From CAVQAH01 sp963784195 (GTDB taxonomy: Bacteria > Acidobacteriota > Vicinamibacteria > Vicinamibacterales > 2-12-FULL-66-21), in contig CAWARA010000016.1 of assembly GCA_963784195.1 (NCBI GenBank), positions 310,001 through 374,000 on the forward strand: DNA of 64,000 bases. Reading direction: 5' to 3'. Positions 28,278-37,201 of this stretch are shown here, one piece after another (within the stretch, counting starts at the first letter, position 1; each line of letters opens with the position of its first letter). The position numbers were made by a program, and so were the translations under genes. Under the pieces are notes generated by a model. It worked only from the letters and a program-made list of their open reading frames with translations. It did no database searches and was not told the origin of the DNA.

Positions 28278-29032
28278 AATCACGCGATGTCGGCTGGATC
28301 GTTTTGCTGCTCGTCATCCTCAGCTTCAAGGGGTGCGATCGTGACGACCGGCGCGCGGCTCGCGACGACCGCACCGACGAACAGATCGCGTCGGCGCTCG
28401 CGCCAGCCTCTGCGGTCGCGCAACGCGAAGGCCTCGCGGCAGCGATCGTCATCGACGTCTCCGGCAGCATGAAAGACCCGGTCAAGGGGCTGGACGGACG
28501 GGGCGAGCCGAAGATCGAGGTCGCCCGCCGCGCGGCACGCGACCTCGTGGAGCAATTCGCCCGCTACGCGGAGGAACACAAGGACGAGTCCGTGCAGCTC
28601 GGCATCTACGAGTTCAGCCGGCGCCGCGGCGAGCCGGATTGCCGGCCAATCATCGCGATGGGACCGCCGGATCGAACGCGCGCGGACTCCGCGATTCAAA
28701 GACTCGATCCGGAAGGCGGCACCCCCATCGGGCAGGCGATGATCACGGCGAAGCGAGCGCTCGATGACACAGGCTTGTCCCGACGTCACCTGCTGCTCGT
28801 CACCGACGGCGAGAACACCGACGGCTACGCACCTGAGCGCGTGGCCCAGGGCATCGCCAAGCGTCCGGCTGAAGAACGTCCGTCCATCTATTTCGTCGCT
28901 TTCGATGTCGACGCCGGGCGCTTTTCGCGCGTTCGCGACGCCGGCGGCCTCGTGCTACCAGCCGCGAACGCGAAGGAATTGAATGACACGCTGGATTCAC
29001 TATTGAGGGGAAAGATCCTGTTGGAGAAATGA
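28274..29032 (+). CDS. VWA-domain protein, last gene of PSP-like operon
   Basis: The GTG at 28274 overlaps the previous stop by four bases. The 252-residue protein has a short hydrophobic N-terminus ending in a cysteine (LLLVILSFKGC), possibly a lipoprotein although the lipobox is poor, followed by a complete VWA domain: MIDAS residues in DVSGSMK, GGTPIG and VTDGENTDG. It is probably a periplasmic metal-dependent binding protein. VWA proteins and AAA ATPases are recurrent partners, as in MoxR/VWA systems. Confidence 0.85.
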   Translation: MKSRDVGWIVLLLVILSFKGCDRDDRRAARDDRTDEQIASALAPASAVAQREGLAAAIVIDVSGSMKDPVKGLDGRGEPKIEVARRAARDLVEQFARYAEEHKDESVQLGIYEFSRRRGEPDCRPIIAMGPPDRTRADSAIQRLDPEGGTPIGQAMITAKRALDDTGLSRRHLLLVTDGENTDGYAPERVAQGIAKRPAEERPSIYFVAFDVDAGRFSRVRDAGGLVLPAANAKELNDTLDSLLRGKILLEK

Positions 29033-29037
29033 TCTCT

Positions 29038-29126
29038 CCAGCAGCGCGGAGCTTTAGCTCCGCGCCAGCTCCGCGCCAGAGACGCTTCAAGGACTGTGGC
29101 GCGGAGCTGAAGCTCCGCGCTGCTGG
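29038..29126. repeat. REP pair 1 (RAYT-type REP)
   Basis: Two inverted REP units face each other: CCAGCAGCGCGGAGCTTTAG at the left and the complementary GCTGAAGCTCCGCGCTGCTGG at the right end, with a short spacer. Each unit is itself a palindrome with a T-T-A-G or T-G-A-A centre. It lies between two convergent genes. Confidence 0.85.
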
Positions 29127-29632
29127 ACCGTTATTCGACCAGCGATGACGATCCGCCGGTCATCCGTCGTCAACTGAAGCGACTCCAGGTACTCGAGCGC
29201 GTCTGACGCATTCGCGCGTTCGAGCAAGACTCTCAGATCCACTTCCAGCCGATCGCCCTCCAGCCGAAGGCCCGCAGGCAGCGACCCCACCATCTTCATC
29301 GCCGATCCCGCGAGGCCCATGAGACCGGCGGGCAACTCCATCCTCACGACGAAGATCGGCGAGATCGGCAGCTCCGGCTGGCGTTCGATGAACAGCCTGA
29401 CCGACACGGACGGCAGAAATGCCGGGCGCGTCAACTTCAGACGCGCGATGACCATGTTTCCGGGGCGCGCTTCGAGGTCGACGTCCCGGACCGGCCCATC
29501 GAGCGGAAGCGCATCGGTGACAAGACGGCTGACCAGACGATCGGAAACCGGCAGCGTGAATGCGCCATTCGCTCCGGCAAAATCCGCGAAGCGATTCAAT
29601 CGCTGCTCGTGCAGCAGGGCGAGGAGATCCAT
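29087..29632 (-). CDS. Hypothetical protein coupled to molybdenum hydroxylase
   Basis: A 181-residue frame that starts two bases after the stop of the large molybdopterin subunit, on the same strand. It has no signal peptide or membrane helix. The sequence is beta-rich with repeated hydrophobic strands (VSVRLFIERQPELPISPIFV, LRLEGDRLEVDLRVLL) and I do not recognise a family; a lipid-binding-like beta protein is possible. Its last dozen residues are read through REP pair 1, so the REP insertion probably replaced the original C-terminus. Confidence 0.6.
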   Translation of the reverse strand: MDLLALLHEQRLNRFADFAGANGAFTLPVSDRLVSRLVTDALPLDGPVRDVDLEARPGNMVIARLKLTRPAFLPSVSVRLFIERQPELPISPIFVVRMELPAGLMGLAGSAMKMVGSLPAGLRLEGDRLEVDLRVLLERANASDALEYLESLQLTTDDRRIVIAGRITVQQRGASAPRHSP

Positions 29633-29634
29633 CG

Positions 29635-31835
29635 TCAGCTCAGACGCACCGGGAGTTCGCTTCGCACGGCACCGAGTGCTCGAGCAGCGGCGCCGATCGC
29701 CGGCGCCACGCACACAATCGGTGTCTCTCCCGCACCAGCTGACGGAAGGTCCTTTCGATCGAGCAGCACCACATCGATTTTTGGAATGTCCTTGAAGCGC
29801 GGAACGCGATAGAGCTCCATCGTGCCGTTGTTCAACCGGCCGTTGGCAAAGTCGATCGCCTCGAAGAGCGCGCCGCCGATGCCCTGCACAACTGCTCCTT
29901 CGACCTGATTGTGAAGGCCGTCGCGGTTGACGATCGCGCCGCATTCGAAGACGACGATGAGCCGCTCGACAGTGAAGCCGTTCGGAGACGCCACAACCTC
30001 GGCAGCGGTCGCGACGTAGCTGCCCTTTTCCGTCCCGCAAGCGATGCCGATGCCACGGCCGGCGGCGGCCGTGCGCGGCCAGCCGATCTCCTTCGCCGCA
30101 GCCGTCAGCACGGCGCGCATGCGCGCGTCATCGAGATTGTTGGGGAGATGATTGAGCCGGAACTCGACCGCGTCGACGCCGAGCGCGCGCGCGATGCTGT
30201 CCATGTGCATCTCGCGAGCGTAGTGATTGGCGGTGGCGGCGAGCCCGCGGTACGAGCCCTGCCGGAGCGGCGAGTCAGACGCGTGAAACTGGATGCGCTG
30301 ATTGGGCACCTGATAGGGCGTGCGAATCGCCGACGCCCCCGAGTTCCAGTTATCGAACTCCCAGGCGATCAGTTTTCCGGCAGCGTCGACGGCGGCCTTG
30401 ATCTCGATGACCCCGGCGGGCCGCATGTATCCGAAAGAGAACTCTTCGCTTCTCGTCCATACCAGCTTGACCGGTTTCCCGGCGGCCTTCGCCAGCCGCG
30501 CTGCCTCGATGGCGTGTTCGCCCGAGTGCTTGCCGCCGTAGGCGGATCCTGTATCCGGCACGATGACTCGCACGCGATCTTCAGGTACGTGAAATGCCTC
30601 AGCCAGCTCCGTCCGCACGCCGAAGGGACGCTGGGTGCCGCACCACACTGTCAGCTTCCCGTCGGTCCACTCGGCGACCGCCGCGCGCGGCTCGAGCGGC
30701 ACATGCGCGATGTACGGAATGTTGAAGGTGGCGTCGAAGGTTTTCGCCGCACGCCCGCGAGCCGCCGCCACGTCGCCGGTCGCTGTCGGGGCGTTCCCCC
30801 GCCCCGGCTGCTCGGTCTTCTTCAGGTGTTCGTAGATTGTCGACGATGAAGGGTGATCGGCTGGAGGACGCCACTCGACGCGCATCGCGGCCGTCGCGTG
30901 CCGCGCCACGCGCTCGTTCGGCGCAACAAGGCCGAGAAACTCACCGTCGCGGACGACCGTGACCCCGGTCATCGCCCGGGCGCGCGAATCGTCAACGGTG
31001 AGCAGCGTCCCCTCGTACCCTTCGGGACGCAAGACGCGCCCGATCAGCATGCCGGGGCGCACGATGTCAGGAGTAAAGAGATTTCGGCCGGTCACGAACG
31101 CCTGACCATTGACCTTCCGCGGCGCGGTGCCGCGCAGGCTCCACTCGGCCGGTGGCATCACCGGCTGGTCGGCCGCTACGGCACCCGCCAGTTTCTGTCC
31201 CTTGGTCAGATCGCCAAAGGCAAGACTCCGTCTGGCGCCATCGACGACCTTGCCGCCCTGGACGCTCAAGGTCCCCGGATCCACCTGCCATTGCTGCGCA
31301 GCGCGCTCGATCAACATCAGCGGGCCGCCGCCGCCGCGCGCGCGAGCTGCGGGGCCATGCGCGGCGTGGATTGCGATCCGAACGTACCGGCGTCGAACGG
31401 GACGAGATCCGTGTCCGCCATCACCATCGTCACCGACTCGAGCGGGACGCGGAGCTCGTCGGCAACGGCTTGCGCCAGCGACGTGCGAATGTTCTGACCG
31501 ATTTCGGTCTTGCCCGTGTAGGCGGTGACACGGCCCGCTTCGTCGATGTGCAACCAGGCGCTGAGTTCACGAGGTGCGGCGCCGCGCTGCGCACCCCTGC
31601 CGCTTTCCTGCGCACCGGCCGGCGTCACATAGGCGCAGACGAGCAGGCCACCGCCCATCGCGCCAAGCACGCGCAGGAAATCGCGTCGCTCAAACGCGAA
31701 TGTGTACGCGGGTGGCGCAGACAACTCGTACCGCTCGACCTCAAACGCGGATTCTTCGATCACGGGACGCGAATCTTCGCTGATCGCAGACTCGTCCACG
31801 GGACGCGGATTCTCGCGAATCTCACGACTGTTCAC
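29635..31835 (-). CDS. Molybdopterin-binding subunit of a xanthine dehydrogenase-family hydroxylase, one frameshift
   Basis: The N-terminal part carries a twin-arginine motif (FERRDFLRVLGAMGGGLLV) and the first molybdopterin segment (AWLHIDEAGRVTAYTGKTEI); the C-terminal part has GSAYGGKHSGEHAIEA, QGSYRGLAATANHY and VNRDGLHNQVEGAVVQGIGG plus the glutamate in PSAGAGETPIV. These place it in the isoquinoline/aldehyde oxidoreductase large-subunit group that is exported as a complex with a small 2Fe-2S subunit. The frame breaks once at about 31320 in CGCTGATGTTG. The start is uncertain: the first 40 residues are read through a word-repeat array. The 2Fe-2S subunit lies upstream. Confidence 0.85.
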
Positions 31836-32003
31836 GGGACGCGAATTCTCACGACTCTCGGTCCGTCCTTGGAGCCGAGAACGGATCCGCGTGACTCCGC
31901 GCCCCGTGAGCTTCAGAATGATCCGCGGTAATTCGCGTCCCGTGAGTGGCAGAATGATCCGCGGTAATTCGCGTCCCGTGATTGGCAGAATGATCCGCGG
32001 TTT
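31740..32003. repeat. Array of the ACGGGACGCGAAT / CCGCGGAT word
   Basis: From 31740 to 31860 the word CACGGGACGCGAAT (or GCGGAT) recurs about four times in degenerate form. From about 31915 to 32003 it forms two and a half near-perfect 37-bp tandem units (GGCAGAATGATCCGCGGTAA then TTCGCGTCCCGTGAT). It fills the gap between the two hydroxylase subunits and reaches into the 5' coding region of the large one. The same word occurs at 5370-5422. Confidence 0.8.
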
Positions 32004-32495
32004 TCATCGGCGTCCCCCGGCTTGGCTTGTCGCGCGCATACGCTCGGCAGCCAATTGCACGGCTCGCACGATCCGCGGATACGTGCCGCAGCGGCAAACG
32101 TTGCGGTCCATGACCTTCGCAATGTCTTCGGCGGTAGGGTTTGGATGCGTCTTCAGCAGTCCGACCGTGGCCATGACCATGCCCGGCGTGCAGTAGCCGC
32201 ACTGGAAGGCTTCGGCCTCGAGGAACGCCTGCTGGACAGGATGCAGGCGGTCGCCATTCGCGAGCGATTCGATGGTCGCAATCGGCTTGCCAGCAACGGC
32301 GGCGAGGCGGGTCGTGCACGAGCGCGCTGTCTGTCCGTCTACCAGCACCGTGCACGCGCCGCAGTGACCTTCGCCACAGCCGTACTTCGTGCCGGTCAGA
32401 TTGAGCTCGTATCGCAGGACCGACAGCAGGCTGTCGCCCGGCTCACCTTCAACCTCGTGCGTGCTGCCGTTGATCCGCAGGGCGTACTTCGGCAT
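32004..32495 (-). CDS. 2Fe-2S subunit of xanthine dehydrogenase-family hydroxylase
   Basis: An intact 163-residue protein with both iron-sulfur clusters of the family: the plant-type ferredoxin cluster in GCGEGHCGACTVLVDG plus the cysteine in ARSCTTRL, and the helical cluster in QCGYCTPGM with VCRCGTYPRI. It partners with the molybdopterin subunit encoded 170 bp downstream on the same strand; no FAD subunit is visible, which fits the isoquinoline oxidoreductase type that passes electrons to a cytochrome. It has no signal peptide, as expected if it is co-exported with the Tat-tagged large subunit. Confidence 0.9.
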   Translation of the reverse strand: MPKYALRINGSTHEVEGEPGDSLLSVLRYELNLTGTKYGCGEGHCGACTVLVDGQTARSCTTRLAAVAGKPIATIESLANGDRLHPVQQAFLEAEAFQCGYCTPGMVMATVGLLKTHPNPTAEDIAKVMDRNVCRCGTYPRIVRAVQLAAERMRATSQAGGRR

Positions 32496-32518
32496 CCCGC
32501 GATATTACAACGACGGGC

Positions 32519-32547
32519 GACGCGCGGCTAAAGCCGCGCGCTGCTGG
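32519..32547. repeat. Single REP unit
   Basis: One palindromic REP unit, GACGCGCGGCTAAAGCCGCGC followed by GCTGCTGG, between divergent genes. It matches the right half of the other REP pairs. Confidence 0.8.
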
Positions 32548-32634
32548 TAAGTGAATTCAGCAGCCGCGGCACCGACTGGAAACCGGATAACGGGGCCCGT
32601 CGTCTACGATAAACAGACCGCCAGGAGGTTCTCA

Positions 32635-33018
32635 ATGGCCCAGCTTCCGACACGACATCTTCAGGGTCTCGGTGCGTTCACGATCGCGGCGGCGATCACG
32701 CTCGCGGTTGGGATTTCTCTGCAGACCCGAGCCTCAGCCGACGGACAGGAAACCGTCCGCCTGGCGGCGGGCACTTCAGTCGCCCACTCGACGCCCCCGT
32801 TCATCGAGGTTGGCAAACGGTACGCGATTACGTGGGGAGGCGGCGGACCGCCGCAGACCTACACGATCAAGAGCGTGAGGCCGGATGGCTGGGTGGAAGT
32901 GCTGGTCGCTGAGGACAACGTCGACCCGGCATTCCTCCCGCCCGGTCAAACGCCGTCGCGGTGGTTGCACGTGGGCATCGCAACCTCGGTCCAGGAAATG
33001 CGGCCGCTACCGTACTGA
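32635..33018 (+). CDS. Small secreted protein, unknown function
   Basis: The ATG at 32635 has AGGAGG eight bases upstream. The 127-residue product has a signal peptide (GLGAFTIAAAITLAVGISLQ, cleavage near TRASADGQ) and a compact mature part of about 85 residues with a WGGGGPPQTYTIKSVRPDGW core, which looks like a small beta domain. I do not recognise the family. It is flanked on both sides by REP units. Confidence 0.75.
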   Translation: MAQLPTRHLQGLGAFTIAAAITLAVGISLQTRASADGQETVRLAAGTSVAHSTPPFIEVGKRYAITWGGGGPPQTYTIKSVRPDGWVEVLVAEDNVDPAFLPPGQTPSRWLHVGIATSVQEMRPLPY

Positions 33019-33115
33019 CCAGCAGCGCGCGGCTTTAGCCGCGCGTCAGAGATCATCGAACAGCGTCAGCTGGTCGTCGTGTCTCTGACGCGCGGCTGAA
33101 GCCGCGCGCTGCTGG
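33019..33115. repeat. REP pair 2
   Basis: Inverted pair: CCAGCAGCGCGCGGCTTTAG at the left and GCTGAAGCCGCGCGCTGCTGG at the right, with a central spacer that is itself partly palindromic (CAGAGATC ... GTCTCTG). It lies between two convergent genes. Confidence 0.85.
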
Positions 33116-33139
33116 CGAGTCGATGAGCGCCGGAGGCGC

Positions 33140-36100
33140 TCATCGACTTGCGGTCGACGTCTTCGCCGACAGTTGCTTCATCAGCTCCTGAATAGCGGTC
33201 TCCAGTTCCTTATCACGGCCGGCCAGGTTGTCCTCGGGGGAGTTCTCCACGAAGATGTCCGGCGGCACGCCGTAGTTCTCCATGTTGGTTCGCTGACGAT
33301 CCGCGAGATAGACACCGGTGCCAGGCGTGCGCACGGTCGATCCGTCGATCAGTGAGTAGCTGCCGGTACCGATGACCGCGCCCGCCGTCGGCTGTCCGAT
33401 CACCTTGCCGAGTCCGAGCGATCGGAAGCCCGCCGGGAACATTTCGGCGTTCGAGGCAGACCGCCAGTTCTGCATGACGACCTTCGGACCGAAGAAGCCG
33501 GCGAACGGACGTGGCGCCGCCTCGGTGCCGCGCGGCTGCCAGATCTGATACTCGCGCTGCACCAGGATGGCGAGCAGCTCCTGATCGATGTTGCCGCCGC
33601 CGTTCCAGCGCTGGTCGATCACCAGCGCCTCCTTGTTCCGGTTCTCGCGCAGCTCTTTCTCGAAGCGCAGGAGTGACGGCTGGTTCATCGCCTGGATGTG
33701 CAGATATCCGACGCGACCGCCCGACTGCTTGTCGACTATCGCGCGGCGCTCCTTGACCCAGCGCTCGTAGCGCAGCTGGTTCTGCGCACCCTGATTGATC
33801 GGCGCGATGCGCGTCTTCCACGCCCCTTCCTCGACCGCCTTGTTGTTGAGGGTGACCTCGACTTTGCGGTTCAACCGATAGTTCAGGAGCGACCAGTACT
33901 CGTCGCCGACCTTCACGGGCTTCCCGTCGATCGCGAGCAGGTAGTTACCGGCCGAGACCTTGACCCAGTCCTTGTCAGCCGGGCCATCCTCGTAGACGTG
34001 CGTCACCTTGTAACGGCCGGCAGTCGCGTCCGGCTCGAGATCGACGCCCAGGTATCCCGTCGACAGGCCACCGCCGCCGCCGCGGCCGCCGCCGGGCGCC
34101 GCGCCGGTGTGCGACGCGTTCAGCTCGCCGATCATCTCGTTGATGATATTGAGCAGTTCCTGACGTTCGCCGACGTGCGCGACGAGCGGCTCGTACTTCG
34201 CCTTCATCGCATCCCAGTCGTGGCCGTGCATCTTCGGATCGTAGAAGCGGTACTTCATCGTCCGCCACGCATCACCGAACATCTGCTTCCACTGTGCGTC
34301 GAGGTCGATCCGCACACGAGGCGTGAAGCTGACGCGGCGCCGCGCCGTCTCGCGGCCACCCGACCCGGCAGCCGCGCCACCGCCGGCTGCGCCACCAGCG
34401 GCTGGCGCCACCACCGGCTGCGCCACCCTGTGCCAGGGTCGCCGCATAAATGCCGCGGCCTTCACGGAAGTAGAGCGTGCGGCCATCGCGAGTGTAGGAG
34501 AGGTCCGAAAGACCGGCCGCCGCCCCGACCGCCGGCAGGCGGCGCGTCGTCATCGCCATCGCCGCCCGCACCTCCGCCGGCAAGCACACGCGACAACCGC
34601 CGGCCGTCCTGTTGAATCGTGTAGAGCACAGGAATCGTGCGGGTGCCTGAAGGCTCCGTCGTGACAAACGCCAGCGAACGGCTGTCGGGCGCGACCGACA
34701 TAATCAGAGATCGAGAACGGCATGCGCGTGATCTGGCGAGTCCGCCGGCGCAGGCCGGCCCAGTCGATCGTCACCGGACCTGCTGGCGTGTCGGCCTGAC
34801 GGGCCCGCGGCTCGGCGTTCTGTTCGCCTGCGCCCTCAGGGACGCTCGACCGGCTCTTCCGGATCGCGATCCTCACGCTCGAGCGTGACCGCGTAAATCT
34901 GTGACGTTCCGCCACCGCCGCCGCGTCCGCCGAAACCTTCGCCGCGGATGAAGTACAGCTTGCGGCCGTTCGGTGCGAACCGCGGATTGACGAGTCGTTA
35001 TAGGAATCGAACGTGACCTTCCGCTCCTCGCCACCCTTCGACGCAATCAGGTAGATGTCGCTCGTGCGCACGTAGTCCGGCCGGCTGTAGGCGATCCACT
35101 GGCCGTCAGGCGACCACACCGGTGCGCCGATGTTCCCGTGCTTGGAGGTCGCGAGGTCGACGGTCTGCTTCGTGGCCAGGTCGAATCGCCGCAGCTTGCT
35201 GTCCGACGACACGTAGGCAATCGAATTCGAGTCGGGCGACCACGACATCGCGAGCTTCAACGCGTCGACGTCCGAGATCTTGGTTGCCGTGCCCGCCCCG
35301 TCGGTCGACGCGACGTAAATCTCCTCGCGGCCGCTGGCGTCCGAAACGTAGGCCAGGCGCTTGCCGTCGGGTGAATACACCGGCGCTTGATCGCGCGCGG
35401 CGGCGTCGGTGAGCTGGACCAGATCGCCCTGTTCAGTCGGCGCGGTAAACACCTCGCCGTACACCGACAGCGCAATCCGCCGTCCGCTTGGATCGAGACT
35501 GTAGTCGTCGGCTTCGGAGTTGAAGGTGCGGACTTCGGACGTGTTGTCCTGCGTCTCCGCGGCGATGTCGAGCGCGATGGGCGAGGCCTTCCGGCTGGCG
35601 ACGTCCATCTTCCAGATGCCGAAGTCGTGCTCGAAGGTGATGACCTTGCCGTCAGCACTAATCGACGGCCATCGCACGTCGCCTGTCTTGAAGGTCGTGA
35701 CCTGTTCAGCAGCCGTCACGCCGCCCTTGTCGGACACGCGCCAGATGTTGGACAGGCCGCCGCCTTCGCGGTCGCTCACAAAATAGATGAAGCCATCCTT
35801 CGCCCACATCGGCCACGAGTCGATGCCTTTGAAGTCCGTGACGTTGGTGAACTTCTTGGCGGCGATGTCCATGATCGTGACGTCGGTCTGGTTCGACCCG
35901 CGGTAGTACTTCCGCCAGTACGACTGGCCGTGACGATTGATCGCGAGCTTCGATCCGTCCGGCGAGAACGAGGCCCACAGACCCATGTCCGCACCGACGT
36001 TCGCCGGCATGCCGCCGTTGAGTCCGACGGTGTAGAGCCGGCCGGCGAAATCTTCTGCGCGATTGCTGGCGAACAGCACCGTTTTCGAATCGGGCGACCA

Positions 36101-36469
36101 CGCGAGCACGGTGTCGTCCGACGAGTGATGCGTCAGCTGCTTCGGCGTGCCGCCCGCAGCCGGCACGACGTACACGTCGAGGTTGCCCTCGCGGTCGCTG
36201 GAGAAGGCAATCCACTGGCCGTCGGGAGAAAAACGGGGATACACGTCGCGCGCGCGGTTGACCGTGATGCGTTTGACGTTCTGCCCGTTCTCGTCGGCCG
36301 TCCAGACGTCGCCAAGATAGGTGAACGCGATGCGTCCCGCGTGGTAATGGGGATACCGGACGAGCTTGGCCTCGTTGGCGGCGCGTGGCGCAGCGAACGT
36401 CAGCAACATGGCCAGCGCGGCGAGGCCCGCGGGCACGATGCGTCTGATGCGAGCGGAATCGAGCAGCAT
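33140..36469 (-). pseudogene. Tricorn-like S41 protease (PD40 propeller + PDZ + S41), frameshifted as written
   Basis: The ATG at 36469 follows AGGA. The N-terminal 480 residues are a signal peptide and TolB/PD40 propeller blades (e.g. YPRFSPDGQWIAFSSDREGN, APVYSPDGKRLAYVSDASG). The C-terminal 400 residues (33140 to about 34300) hold the core, a PDZ domain and the S41 active site, with the catalytic serine in NWRSASNAEMFP. At least three frame breaks lie between about 34300 and 35005, in GC homopolymers. The domain set and length match tricorn protease homologues of about 1100 residues, which degrade peptides released by larger proteases. Homopolymer sequencing errors are the likely cause of the breaks. 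Confidence 0.8.
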
Positions 36470-36503
36470 GAGCTTCCTCCTTCGTGCGGCTGCATTATAC
36501 GCT

Positions 36504-36582
36504 CCAGCAGCGCGCGGCTTCAGCCGCGCGTCAGAGTCGCTGCCAGCGACTGTGACGCGGGGCTGAAGCCCCGCGCTGCTGG
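36504..36582. repeat. REP pair 3, upstream flank of RAYT
   Basis: Inverted pair (CCAGCAGCGCGCGGCTTCAG at the left, GCTGAAGCCCCGCGCTGCTGG at the right) ending 23 bases before the RAYT coding region. Confidence 0.88.
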
Positions 36583-36604
36583 TGGAATTCGTCGTGCAAT
36601 CGGC

Positions 36605-37056
36605 TTGTTCGTGCGTTATCGACGGCCGCGGCGGCTTCGGAGGTTCGACTACATCGGAAAACATCGATATTTCGTGACGTGTTGCGCGTGCCGAACGGCA
36701 AAAGAGGTTCACAGACGAGGAGCGAGTTCAGTGTGTTCGTACCGAGATTCTGCGAACCTGCACCGAGCGCGGTTTTGAACTTTCGCGTACGTCTTCATGC
36801 CTGATCACCTGCACTTGCTGTTGATAGGCACGCGGCAGGACGCTGCGTTCATTCCGTTCATGACACTCTTGCGACAGCGGACGGCTGTCGCCTTTCGTCG
36901 GAAGTTCGGTGAACGGCTCTGGCAGGACGGCTATTTCGAGTGGCTGCTTACGGTCGCAGGAGCCGTCAGACAGGACGATCGACTACATCCTCAACAATCC
37001 TGTGCGGGCGGGGTTAGTCGAGCGACTAGAGGAATTATCCGTTCGCGTGGGCTCTC
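36605..37056 (+). pseudogene. REP-associated tyrosine transposase (RAYT, Y1 family), frameshifted
   Basis: Reading across frames gives RFDYIGKHRYFVTCC, FTDEERVQCVRTEIL, VFMPDHLHLLLIG, LLRQRTAVAFRRKFGERLWQ and IDYILNNPVRAGLVERLEE. This is a RAYT: MPDHLHLLL is the HUH metal motif and the last segment the conserved C-terminus. Three frame breaks occur (near 36713, 36783 and 36945), each one base. RAYTs cut and join single-stranded REP hairpins. REP pairs flank it at 22 bases upstream and immediately downstream, so this is probably the founding locus of the REP family here. Whether it is active cannot be said. Confidence 0.8.
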
Positions 37057-37135
37057 CCAGCAGCGCGGGGCTTCAGCCCCGCGTCACAGTCCCGGTCAAC
37101 GTCCCTGACGCGCGGCTAAAGCCGCGCGCTGCTGG
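37057..37135. repeat. REP pair 4, downstream flank of RAYT
   Basis: Inverted pair (CCAGCAGCGCGGGGCTTCAG at the left, GCTAAAGCCGCGCGCTGCTGG at the right) directly after the RAYT coding region. Confidence 0.88.
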
Positions 37136-37201
37136 GGAGGCTGGAACTAACCATCGGTCCCGTTCGTCTACATTCGAAGCCAGCCGCCCCACGGAGGCCG
37201 T

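Noticed and set aside
29635..31835. Two separate genes for the molybdenum hydroxylase large subunit
   Set aside because: The N- and C-terminal parts together make one normal large subunit and are separated only by a one-base break at about 31320.
31740..32003. CRISPR or integron-like array
   Set aside because: Units are directly contiguous and degenerate, with no unique spacers and no integrase.
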